The position numbers were made by a program, and so were the translations under genes. The notes beneath the pieces are model-generated. The model did no database searches. It saw nothing but the letters and a program-made list of their open reading frames with translations, and was not told the DNA's origin. This document shows, in pieces, positions 35,956 to 48,600 of a stretch of DNA of 64,000 nucleotides. Origin of the DNA: Mytilus trossulus. Lineage: Eukaryota; Mollusca; Bivalvia; Mytilida; Mytilidae. The number at the start of each line of letters is the position of its first letter. Position 1 is the stretch's first letter. The stretch covers positions 60,473,166-60,537,165 of the forward strand of contig NC_086376.1 of assembly GCF_036588685.1 (NCBI RefSeq), written 5' to 3'.

Positions 35956-35959
35956 GTTT

Positions 35960-36560
35960 AAAATGAAGTTCCTGATCAAATGGTAAAGATCAAACAAATT
36001 AAACTGTCATATTCCTGACTTGGTACAGACATTTTGGATTAAACCTGGATTAAACAGGTAGCATAATCTCTCACATGGATGACAAACGCATCAAATTCCT
36101 TTATATTGACAACGATGTGTGAACAAAACAAACAGAAATAATAGGTCAAAATAGGGGTACAGCAGTCGTCATTGTGGTATAATCGTATTTACTGTAAAAC
36201 AAACAAATTTGTAATAAAGCAGCACAAAACATATAGACAAAGTATATTAGCAAAAAATGAAAGACAAAAATACAATAGCACAATAACATAATAACGGGAT
36301 GTATAAGTTCAGTGTCACGTCATATGTATCAAAGGAACACAAAAAGGCATAAAGACAAAGAACATTAGCAAAAATGAAACACAAGAATACAAAAATTATC
36401 CTAGAACAATCACACAATGACGGGATGTATAAATCCAGAGTCACGTCATATGTATCAAAGAAACACAAAAAAGGCATATAGACAAAACACATTAGTAAAA
36501 ATGAAAGACAAGAATGCAAAAAATATTAGAACAATAACACAATGAGGGATAAATAAGTCC
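35960..36560 (+). repeat. Mussel interspersed repeat family D with internal ~120-bp tandem copies
   Basis: The family D core is followed by three tandem copies of a segment containing gggatgtataag/atccagagtcacgtcatatg and cacaaaaaggcata (about 36295, 36420, 36545). Open frames repeating DTYDVTL on the minus strand are shadows. Confidence 0.75.
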
Positions 36561-36646
36561 AGAGTCACGTCTACTGGCTATCACTAAAACCAGACTAAAC
36601 AGTAAAGTGATGTTTTTAAAGACAAACATGGGAATAATATAACACG

Positions 36647-36950
36647 TTATTGAACACAATAAGAAAAGTACGGATTGTTAATGGAAGGAACATCATCAAT
36701 ATGACTGAATGGGAAATTAAAGAACTTGCCTTTTTTGATCTTCTTGTTTTTGACAAGTGTCTGAAGGAATTCTGATTCATATGAAAATAAAAAAAAAAGG
36801 TCGATAAGGAGAGACGCATAGTTCGTTCCTATAGAAATGCCGGCAATTTGTTGAAAAAGTCTACCTCCAAATTCAACAAACATGGTGTCAATAAGAAACT
36901 CCAACATACTGATCACTTGTTCCCTTGTCTAGCAAGTCTTACCATTTTGA
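36647..36950 (-). pseudogene. Penelope-like element reverse transcriptase fragment
   Basis: About 93 residues in one frame: EQVISMLEFLID, EFGGRLFQQIAGISIGTN and LFSYESEFLQ, then a lysine-rich stretch and SHIDDVPSINNP. The FGGR-FQQ-GI-GTN box and the IDDV catalytic box followed by xNN are features of the Penelope-like RT family. The sequence is truncated on both sides, has GISIGTNY where the family usually has GIPMGTNC, and shows no endonuclease. A dead fragment. Confidence 0.75.
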
Positions 36951-36959
36951 TCATTAAGT

Positions 36960-39000
36960 ACATACAGTTGTTTTCGAACTTAACCTTATATAATGCACAA
37001 CATTATTCCTTTTCACCACATATATTATCCAATATATTGCACAGGGTTTATTTAGTTCAACATGAGTCATGGTTTCCCCCCCCCAGTATATATATTTTTT
37101 AAACTAAGAGAAATTTAAAAAAAACTAACAGAATAAAATAAAAGCCTGACTTCCAAACACTGGTTTCACATCATCAAAAATTCATCTCCCTATCCTAGTT
37201 ACAATGTAATGTATTGTAATTAATTAGATGAGTTTTGATGGTAGACATTTTTTTACACATGAAGCCTTAATTAAATATATTCACGCCTTTTCCTAACTCA
37301 GACCGATTTAGAGCTTTAAATATATTATAACTATATGTTTTTAGTCGTTAGTTGACCTCTAAATGCCATTTGGTCTTGAGTGTATATCTCATAAAAGTTG
37401 CTGTCTCATTGACGTATACCTCTGGACGTATACGTGACATGTTTTTTTTTAATTTGTATTCAATATTCCTGAAAGCCATGGAATGTGTTTCTACGATCGT
37501 GACGGTTTTCATTGTATGTATTTATAGATATAAGAAGATGTGGTATGATTGCAAGTGACAACTCTCCATCCAAATAACAATTTGTAAAAGTAACCCTTTA
37601 AAGATCAAAGTATGACCTTTAAAACGGACCTATAAAGGGCCCCAATAATGACAGGAAAAACGAGAAACGAGAAACACTTATAAACCACATCAACTATCTA
37701 TTACCATTGAACATTAGGTTCTTAGTTTATAGAACAGGTGAAAACAAATGCAGCGGGTTTTAAAGTTTTATCTGGCGTCATGTGTGTAGTGTATTGTTTC
37801 GAGTAATCTATATTATTTTGTATGATACTTTTCTAAAAATTAAGATTGAACTAATTCAAAGGAATTTGAAGGAATATGGGTTTGATCCCATCATGGAAAA
37901 ATGCATAGAAAGAAATGAAATTAAAACATGTTTTTGCTTTTATTTGTAGGCAAAGAGGTACAACAGGATCAATAATTTGTCCCCTGAAACTACAAAAGTA
38001 GTATAACTCTAGTTCTACTAAAAATCAAGTAAATTGTTTTTGCTAAGCATAGGCCAAAATAATGCAAATATATTGACATAATATTGAGATCTTTTAGACA
38101 TCTGTAAGATGTTAATTGTCAGATTTATAATAATCCTAAATTTGCGATTTCAAGGACCAAAGCAGTTACCTCGTTATACCTGCTACTTTTCACAATGAAA
38201 AACAATACTAGTATACAATAAAATAAAATGATGAAGAGGTATAATCAATTTAACTGAGTGAAAAATAAAACAATAAAACCAACAATATAACAACATCAAT
38301 TTTTCCTTTTATGTTCTTAGATGGATGATTTTTAAGTTTTTATATTGTCCCATATAGTGTATAATATATAGACAGGATTCTAAAGAAGTATACTGTTTTC
38401 TATATGTTTAACCCGGTATCTCTAATGTTTGCAAATTTGTATCCCTAAACAGACAATTTTTCGGCCATCTAATTGTTTTCTGTCAGGCATTTTGCAGAGT
38501 CTAAAAAAATATTGAAAAAGGAAATGTACCACGCAAAAAAATTGAAAAAATAAATAAATAAACAAAACATATAGTAAAGATTTTGTTTTAATTTTTTATT
38601 GTAACATTTCGAAAAAATAGTCTTCACCATTCTATAAATAAAGTATGTTATGCACTTCTACAAAGTAGACATAAATTTAAGGTAGCCTCTGGGTTGAAGA
38701 AAAGCTTGATGACTTTGAAATCGATCATATCTTCCCCATAAAATTAACAACGTTGAATGTACAATGTACAAATCTACTAATTATTGATAACAAAGAACGT
38801 TACGACATAAGTAATTTCGTAAAGCAACATTATAATTATCTAGTGTCATTTGTTTTTAAAACATTTTCTGATATTAGAAATAAAAGTACAAGTGAAGTCA
38901 ACATGTAGCTGAGTCATCCCATAGCTGATTAATTAACAAGAACCCATAATGTTTAAAAATACTTTCTCCTTAAGCCAAATTCTTATTTTGCCTAAGACAT
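36960..39000. other. AT-rich sequence, no gene recognised
   Basis: A family C/B-like copy (agaagatgtggtatgattgc) is at 37530-37700. No exon could be supported between it and the 39.0-kb MITE. Confidence 0.45.
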
Positions 39001-39001
39001 A

Positions 39002-39218
39002 CCGTATAGCGGGTTATTTTCGCGGGGTGTAAATTTTCGCTTATTTTCGCGGATAGAACAAAATCGCCAAAATAAATTCCGCCAATTTAAAAGTGTGCAT
39101 GCAAAGGTAATGTAACAAATGTTGAATCCGCCAAAATAATAACCGCCAAAATATTTCGTATACCTTATTCAATGAAAATCGCGAAATTTTACACCCGCGA
39201 AAATAACCCGCTATACGG
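39002..39218. mobile_element. Tc1/mariner-type MITE (ccgtatagcgggttattttcg TIRs)
   Basis: About 40-bp inverted ends, ccgtatagcgggttattttc... and its complement ending ctatacgg, are flanked by TA at 39000-39001 and 39219-39220. Many internal cgccaaaat/gcgaaa motifs. Non-coding. Confidence 0.8.
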
Positions 39219-39485
39219 TAAATTGCAAATTAATTTGTTATTAAGTTCTACGTTTATCACATAAACATCAACAAAGAAATTCTATCATATAAAGTGGTGT
39301 GTTTTTGTTGTTGTTGTGGATATTGATGACACACGTGACTGCTGACTTTACTATTTAACAATCGAGTTCTGTCTTTGATCATGTGATGTACAGAATTTAT
39401 GAATGCTGCTTAGACAATGTCAGAAGCTTCAGACAAGAAGCCAAATAGTGTCATCATGTGACACTTAGATCATAAAAGGTGAAGG

Positions 39486-39625
39486 TCAAATGAAACTGTC
39501 TTTAATCTGCACAAACCACGCGATCAGAATAAAGTATATGATTGGAAAGTTGATAGAAACACATGATGAGGTATTACTTTTCTGACCGGATGTTGACGAT
39601 TCCCTCCCTAAAGATTCTGAAATAA
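39486..39625 (-). CDS. Ig gene: last exon (GPI signal or membrane anchor)
   Basis: Acceptor ...ctctctttttcag, phase 1 as required. It encodes ISESLGRESSTSGQKSNTSSC, then a hydrophobic run (INFPIIYFILIAWFV) and seven polar residues before TGA. Small Ser/Gly/Asn residues before a terminal hydrophobic stretch suggest a GPI-attachment signal as in lachesin and IgLONs. The polar tail makes a single-pass anchor an alternative. Confidence 0.65.
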
Positions 39626-42600
39626 CTGAAAAAGAGAGAAAAAAACCCACACCAAATATTAATACATAACAAACATAGATTTATGATATAACAAATGAAA
39701 ATGAAATCTCCTTCCTTATGTAGGTTCATGTAAATAATCAATATACAGTTGAAATGAATTAAAATTACTCTCATTTGCTTTTAATACTTAAAGAGTTGTG
39801 TGTTCATACTTCCCTTCTTTCCCTTTTCACATATGCTGCTCCAATGTTTAGATATGTTCTCAAAACTTCTGTATATGGCTCGAGGTATATGGTAAATATT
39901 TACAAACTTCATAATGTGAAACAAATACAATCTGTATATAAAAATGGAAGCAACTCTTTTTAAATTTCATGCGTTCGAAAAGCGTTCATCAGGAACTCCC
40001 AATGCCGAAATTTGAAAGCCAATGATGTATAAGGACCAAACACCTTGAAAAGCTATGAACCAAAAATGACTTAAAAATACAGCTTAATTCATCTCAGGCC
40101 AACTTTGCCTGATGGAGTTGAAAGCTAAGTTTCTGGATAATTTCAAAATCTATTAATCGGCAATTTTATAGCAACTCGACGGGTGCCACATGTGGAGCAG
40201 ATTCTGCTTAACCTTTAAGAGCACTTGACATGGCGTTGCCAAGTTTATTTTCGATTTATGAGTTTGAATGTTCCTCTTGTATCTTTCGCCCCTCTTGTAC
40301 ATAATTTGTAGAAGACACATAACTGTAAAGGTACACTCTCGATGTTAAAATCATTCAAAAGTCAATTCAAGACAAACATAGCAGTCAACACTAATTCATA
40401 AAATGGACATCATCGGAATATTATAACATAACATTAAACGTGTAATGCCATACATATATAACTTTACATACCTCTTTTCTTATTATTTGTTTTCACTGAA
40501 ATATAAGAAAAATACTAAATTTACTGTTTTTTCATTAACATTAACCTATCATTCATAGCTACTAACACTTATGTTTGATTCAAAATAATTTATCTAGTGT
40601 TATGGAACTGTTAGACAATTTATTTACATTTAAATTCCATGCGACTTCTTTGGGATGTATCAATGATGGAGTCGTTTATATATCAGTGTACTGTACATTT
40701 AATATTTTTTTCTGAGTTCTTACAAAAAAGAAAATCGATGCTGAGAAAAGGTAAATATAACTGTTTTATTTGAGAAGTTGTAACGTAACGGTTTCTAACG
40801 TTTGTCTTATAAGCCTCCATCTATGCCTCAAATTTTAAATTATTACTGTAATAACATTAACTAAAAATACGTTTTAATACCATCCTGAAATGACACTTGG
40901 AAGCATGTGTTTTAATTCAGTTGCAAATGTTTGCACCTGTCCTCAGTCAGGAATCGGATATACAGTTGTTTTCGTTTGTTTATGTAATTTATACGTCTTT
41001 CTCGTTTCTCATTTTTATATAGATTAAACCGTCTGTTTTCCCGTTTGAATGGTTTTACAATAGCATTTTGCGGCTCTTTATAGCGTGTTGTTCGGTGAGA
41101 GCCAAGGCTTCGTGTTGAAGGCCGTAAATTGACCTATAATGGTTTACTTATATAAATTGTTATTTGGGTGGAGAATTGTCTCATTGGCACTCACACCACA
41201 TCTTCCAATATCTATTTATCGCAAAAAGTGCTATTCAGAACTTCTAATATATAAAAGTTTGCTACAAATGATAAAGACAATTAAAACTAAAGTTGTACAA
41301 AACACATTTAGTAGGATATCTTTGGAAATATCATTACCTAGCCTAATACACCTTTCTATCAGAATTCGAGTACGTGCTACAGATTGAAAAATTCTACAAC
41401 ATCCGGTATATTGCACTCGTCAACCAAAATGTAATGCTATTTGTGAATTCAACTCACCATCACTGAGAACCGTTATTCTGTATTCCTTTACATATTGATC
41501 TGCAGATCTACAAGTATATGTACCGGAACTGGACATGGTGGCCTTCTTTATTTGCAGTGTACTATGTATTGTCTTTGAAACACTTGAAAATCTGTCCTTA
41601 ATTGAAATTCCTTCTTCAATACTTGACTGTAACAGATACCCATCAAAGAACCAATCAATGCTAGCCACTCCAATGTAGGTGGCGCTGCATTTTATTACCA
41701 ATGTATCACCTACATGCGTCAGATCAGGACCTGATATCGAAATGACTGAAAAAAGGAAAACTAATGAATTGATTTTGTGTTAAAGATTTATATTGTTTTA
41801 ACATAATCATACTGAATGAGTCTCAACAGAATAATTTATTATGTGATATACTTGTATGCATGAATATATGTACTGTGGATTCATTAATATTCGTGGGATA
41901 CCAATTTTCGTGGCATTCGTGGGTTAATGTTAACCACGAAATAAGATATTCAACGAAATAGAAATTTTCTATACGTTGATATGCAGACATTTGAAAAACC
42001 ACGAAATTAAATATTCACGAAAGCATTATTTTTCCACAATCCACGAAAATTGGTACCCACGAAAATAAATGAATCTACAGTATGTGTTTTGTTATCACAA
42101 CATTCGGTATTCATCATTACAAACATGGAGCATAACGTATAGCTGTGCATATATTCTTTTCATGTTTTGTGTTCGATAGTTGCTGTTTAATCAATATCAT
42201 ACCCTTGGGAATGTGTATATAAGACAACTAGTCAGTGCTATGGATATTATTATGATGATATTTTTTTCCTGAAACCTAGATACTTTCAGTGCCTGTAAAT
42301 TTTTTTATGTTTATAAAAGCAGTTGAGTTCACAACAAGCAGACACTTGATACTAAACCCCAAAAGGGAAGGATTGTGCCTGATGTTCATATGATGAAATC
42401 ATAATCTTACAGTCAGTTTAAGTTACTGCAAGTAGTCTGGTTTTTTTTTTATGTATTATTGTCATTTTGTTTATTTTGTTTGGTTACATCTTCTGACATC
42501 AGACTCGGACTTCTCTTGAACTGAATTTTAATGTGCGTATTGTTATATAGAGGTATAGGGGAGGGTTGAGATCTCACAAACATGTTTAACCCCGCCGCAT

Positions 42601-45600
42601 TTTTGCGCCTGTCCCAAGTCAGGAGCCTCTGGCCTTTGTTGGTCTTGTATTATTTTAATTTTAGTTTCTTGTGTACAATTTGGAAATTAGTATGGCGTTC
42701 ATTATCACTGAACTAGTATATATTTGTTTAGGGGCCAGCTGAAGGACGCCTCCGGGTGCGGGAATTTTTCGCTACATTGAAGACCTGTTTGTGACCTTCT
42801 GCTGTTGTTTTTATATTTGGTCGGGTTGTTGTCTCTTTGACACATTCCCCATTTCCATTCTCAATTTTACTTATTTGATAGACTTTGATTTAACATTAGT
42901 TCAGTTCATTCATGCGCCATTTACAAAAATATTCCAATGCTCTTTTCAAACTTCATAAGTATTCAAAAGTAATTTAAAAAAAAGGTATTCATTTTTTGCA
43001 GATATCCATACTGAAAACAAATGTTAAAGATTTTTCCAAAGATAAAGTTAAACCTCATTTGTAGCTGTCTCAGGCGTACAAGACCAGCGGTACCCTCTTA
43101 TAGCAGATCAGTTCAATTATTATTTAATCTCTTATTTGCTTTAATGTCTGATATAAACACATGGAAACCCAAATTTACGACAAAGTGATGTCTTGTATTT
43201 TGTTGGTTTACTGTTGGTCTACAAACCATAAATGACTGATTAAAATAATGTAAAATTATTAAAAATAGTGCTCATATATAATTTGACAGATTACAGTCAT
43301 TCTAAAATGTAGACGAATTCTCAGAACAGAAAGATATTTTACAATATATACCTGGTGGAGGTTCTGTCTTGTCTACTTTTGGACGTGCTGAAACGAAAGA
43401 ATTATTATAAGAAACAAATACATTACTGTAGCGTTGATTTATCGTTAAGAAATAGTACTAAATACAAAGAAGAGGAGAATAAAACAGGCTTTTCTATTGC
43501 TCTTCATTTATGTACGCCAACTTCTAGATTTGAAATGTCTATGAGTAATTCAGTCGTGTACAGTCTATCAGTCAATTTTCAGACTTAATCACTGTGGTAA
43601 ATTCAGGACTGTCCAGACAAACACATCAAACGAACAACTTTCATATATCTACTTGGTACAGACATTTTGTAAATGTAGAAAATTCAGGATTAAACCTGGT
43701 TTGTTCGCTAGCTAAAAATCTAACTTGTATGATAGTTGAATATTATTTCATTATGTTTACAACAATTTGTGAACAATACAGTCATCATAGATAAAAATGT
43801 AAAAAATAGGGGTATGGCAGTCAACATTGTGTTATAATCTTAATTACAATGAAACAAAAAAAGTCAACAAAGAAACACAAAGAGACATAACATTCGGATT
43901 CGAAGTTGATTGCAATCGTACGTGTTGCAATATTCTTTACTTTGAAAGACTTCTTCATTTCAGAACTGTCGTTAATATCCCCCCTCCCGTGAACAGGCAT
44001 GCTATATAAAGTTTTTATCGGTGTTTGATTTACAAAACAATAGCAATTCACTTGTAAGGGAAGTACGATTAGTGTTTTTTTATTTTCTTCAATAGAAAAG
44101 TTTGAACTATGAATAACTAAGTCATGGTTTTATAAATAATCACTGTATATAAACTTATCAAAGATTACATTCATTAATGCTCAGCAGTTTCAGTACTGTT
44201 CAAGGACTTTTTAGACAGGTATGCTGTAAAAGTGTAAATGTTAATTACAACTTCTGAAAAAAGTCTGAACCACACATAGACTAAAATGTCTTATTTAATG
44301 CAATCAAAAAGTTGAAAATTACTTTTTAGTTTCATGTTCAGTCAATAGACCACTTTCGAGTTCATCCGTTACCGGAAAAAACTCGTCAATTATACGCGCC
44401 TTTATCACCGTCATCTGTGCGTTTAAGGGCGTCGTCACTTCCTTACAATGTTGAGCGAGTGGTTGGAAAATTATAATTCTAAATTGTACGAATTATTCGG
44501 CAAATTAAATTCTGAAAATAGACAATCAACACTGCTGTCATTAGGGAATTGTCAGTAAGTACCTACAGAGCAACCATTATTTCTAGTTTATCCTGCACAA
44601 AAACGATCACTTAGACGCTTGATGAACGTAAATAGTGCAGGGATACAGGCGAGCCCCTCTATCTGGTAAATGACGTCATAAAGGCGTGCATAATTGACGA
44701 GTTTCTGCCGGTAACGGATGAACTCGAAAGTGGTCTATTAAAGTCTGTTCACCACAAAATTACCGTTTCCGATATAAATTGGTTTACTAAATATTAGTAC
44801 ACCCTTAATGAACGTTCTCATGAAAGTATCGTGCAGTACCTACATGTATATATACACAAAGTGTTCCAATATGTAAGAAACAGCAAATGCTTGATACAAC
44901 ATCTGAAGAATTATTCGAATCCTTAAAATTTAACTGCGATGTGCTATGACAATTATCCAGTCTACCCATAATCATATAACTGATGAAATTAGTGTGTTGT
45001 ACTATTTTTAGCAATTAAGTCCATCCCTTTGTACCATTCATTGAATAATAACTCAAATGTAAATGCCGTGCCAACTTTGTCAATAGAAAAAACACTGTCT
45101 ATCAAGAGATTTATCTCGCAAATCACAGAAGCAATTGCTTTTAAATAAACACAAGATCGTCATCTTGAGAAGATGTGTTTTATAGCACGGGGATTAAAAT
45201 GAACCAATAAAACATTTGATAACTTCTCCAACCCTATCACGCTTTATTTTGTAAGAAATTCCTTCGATTAGAATTCAGTTAAGTGATCAGCTTTGCCATG
45301 TCATTATTCCTCCCACTATTGTGATACTGTGTCGTTTGAGAAATAAAACGGTACATTAAACAATAATACATTAATTCTATTAATGTAATGCTAGGTTAAC
45401 ACCAGTTACACAATAATCCGAAAACGTCACAACAATCCAAGGTCAACACAACCTAAATATTCGAACGTGATGCGTGAGTAACTTTATACTTCTGTTACAG
45501 CAACATTTAATTAAAAGGGGGCGCGAGTAACCTTATACTGTTTTGCCAGTGACATTTAATTTAATCTGTAGTATAAAAATATATCATTGTCAACAGGAAG

Positions 45601-48600
45601 ACAAGTCGGTCATACTTTAAATTTGTGATTTTGTTCATTGTCGTATTAATTTTTGTTTCAAACTGTCTTTTTTGTCTATTTATTTCGAAGCTTCAGTTAT
45701 TTCAAAGGAAATGGTTTTCAAATTCATTTATAACAACTTGGCTCATTGCAGAGAAATACACCCGAGGAAAAAGACAAATACTGCACAAATAGAGACTTTC
45801 ACCAGAAATATGTATAAATGTAAATCTATGTGTAAATGCTCAGACCCTACACGAATAAACCTGTGTTATTGTTTAATTTATATATACCCCCGTTGGTATT
45901 GGTGGGCAAATATTATCCCGATGTTATTGGTCGGCAGTTATATAATGTTCCTGTTATTGGTCGGCAGATATAATGTCTGTGATATATGTCGACGGATATT
46001 CATGTTTAATCCTCGTGTTATTGGTCTGCATATATATAATCCCTGTGTTATTGGTCGGCAGATATATAATCCCTGTGTTATTGGTCGGCAGATATATAAT
46101 CCCGATGTTATTGGTCGGCAGTTATATAATGTTCCTGTTATTGGTCGGCAGATATAATGTCTGTGGTATTTGTCGACGGATATTCATGTTTAATCCCCGT
46201 GTTATTGGTCGTCAGATATATAATCCCTGTGTTATTGGTCGGCAGATATATAATCCCTGAGGCTGTGTTATTGGTCGGCAGATATATAATCCCGGTGTAA
46301 TTTGTCGACGGATATTCATATTTCATCATCGTGTTATTGGTAATCGAATATATTATCCCCTAATTATTTCTTTACAGATATATCATCCATGTGTTATTGC
46401 TCTGTGGATATAGAAATTTTATGATACTGATCGGCGAATATGTAATCCTCATTTCTCATTCTGTGGATATATATTCCCAGTGTCATTAATCGGCGATTCT
46501 AACATGACGTCCTTCAAACGCTTTTCAAACGGGAAAATACACGCTTCTGATACCGAAAATCATCACAACAAGGAAACGTAGACAAACGATGCTCAAATGT
46601 GGTATAAACCCATTTTTTTTTATACATAGAAGACATATAAGTAAATTATCATTAAAATTCATCTAAATACGTTATTAGAAAATAGTTTGAGCATGTCACT
46701 TATTCTGGTTGCTCCGTTGTTTACGCTAATCTCAAAGTGCGTTAATTTATAGGAACGGCAAATATTTGCCTCCACATAGAGCGCTTCGATCCAAAACAAA
46801 TGCCGTTTTTGTCCTATTAGAATCGAAATAATTCATGGGGGCTTGAATATATCTAGATTTTACCACGGGTTGTCCCTTTATGACGATATTTTACCCCTCG
46901 CTATCGCTCAGGGTAAAATATTTCTCATAAAGGGCCAACCCGTGGTAAAATAACGATATATTCAAGCCACCATGAATTATTTCTTAATTATATAATGCAC
47001 GTGTTATAAGTCGACAGATAAAATATTCCCTTTGATATTGCTTGGTTAATACATAATACCCGTGTTGATGTTCAGCGGATAATTCATTAAAACCTCACAT
47101 GAAAAAGGAATGTTTATAATTAAGATAAAAGAACTAAACACATGACCACTTTTAATATAGGATCTTAGTCAGCATGTCAACCGATTCAAGTAGGACCTCA
47201 CGTTATCTTAACACTCTAGTTGACAGTATTTTGTAAGCAAATCATTAGAAAGATAACATTGCAGCATTTTTGACGTTAACAACATAGGTACATTCTTTTA
47301 ATAAAAAGTATAGTTATGTTATGAAATATTTCAAGAGAAAGACATTCAAACAATCCTGGAGTCCAAACTTACATTTAACTCGAAGAAATATATGTTGTCT
47401 TATATTTTTATCTTTTGAAGGAACCTGACATTCATATGTCCCCGTATCTCCGAATGTCAAATCATCTATTTTCAAATCCCAGTTATTTCGTTCTGAATTA
47501 TGGTTTACGGAGAAACGATCATCTTGTGTAAATAACCTTTCACCAACAGTTATAGGACTTTCCTCAGGAAGTTTACGCCAAATAACCTGAAATAATAAAT
47601 GTTCTAAACAGACGAAAGCAAACTTAATACACAATAATAGACAAACATAAAGCAGTTTGATTTTAGCGACACTTTATGTCCACGCAAAGTTAAATATGCT
47701 TTTTTTAGGCTGATTTTGATTTATTGTATGTTCTTTCTGTCTTTATAACGATATCAAAGAGGTTTTTAAGTACCAAACCAACTTGATTGACCCAGTAACT
47801 CCAAATCAAGAAACTCGCCAATGCTTAAATTTATCAATAATCTGTTTAAAGGATGTTCGTAGACAGGATTTCTGTTTGTGTCAGATCGTCATCTGTATTT
47901 CATTCATGAACATATTGTCCCGATAACTTTAAACGTGTCACATGTTATAGACATTATGCCATTTAAAGAACGGGAATTGGTTATTGAGTATTTGTATTAA
48001 AGTTTAAGAGTTGGCATCAATATTGCTTTGATTTCAATTGAGGTGGAATATAGACGTTCAGTTCCGTTTAAATCGCATATGCATGGTATCAAATTTTCTC
48101 TCCTGGGTATAATTATATATATAGTCACATATGGTATGTAACATGACGGCAACACTCAATCAAAAGATATGACAAACAGTCACCGGTCTTTTTAAGATTT
48201 TTTTCATTTTTTATTACTTTCTCCAATACAAATCAGGAGATGTGGTATCACAACTCCCAAAGACCAAAACACAAAGATGTTTAAAATTGCATGTGCTCTT
48301 GATTTCTTCTTATCCTTGAAAGACAATCCTTTAAAAGTTTTATTAAAAAGGAATAACGCACATTTCATATTTTCTTTTTTTTTGGTTACAATATTTAATA
48401 ATGACACGAAAAAGATAGAAAATGACGTTGTGTTTTTAATCCTGATAGAAAAATGATGGAAGATAACACAAACAGAAGATGGAAAGTCGCGAAAAATAGA
48501 TAATGATTTGCCAAGTCTTAGAAGAATAGCCTTAAACGAAATGAATATGATTGACGAGAATACATATATTTCCTTAAAACCAAAGGACAACTACGTTTAA

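Noticed and set aside
36247..36519. 90-codon minus-strand frame with DTYDVTL repeats
   Set aside because: Tandem copies of interspersed repeat family D, also found elsewhere in other frames.
45672..46329. 161-, 95- and 63-codon frames with CVIGRQIYNP repeats
   Set aside because: Artefact of a 30-bp tandem repeat with period divisible by three, lying in an intron of the Ig gene.
48204..48590. 128-codon minus-strand frame within an intron of the Ig gene
   Set aside because: No recognised domain, low-complexity AT-rich composition, and its ends do not match splice phases of the gene.
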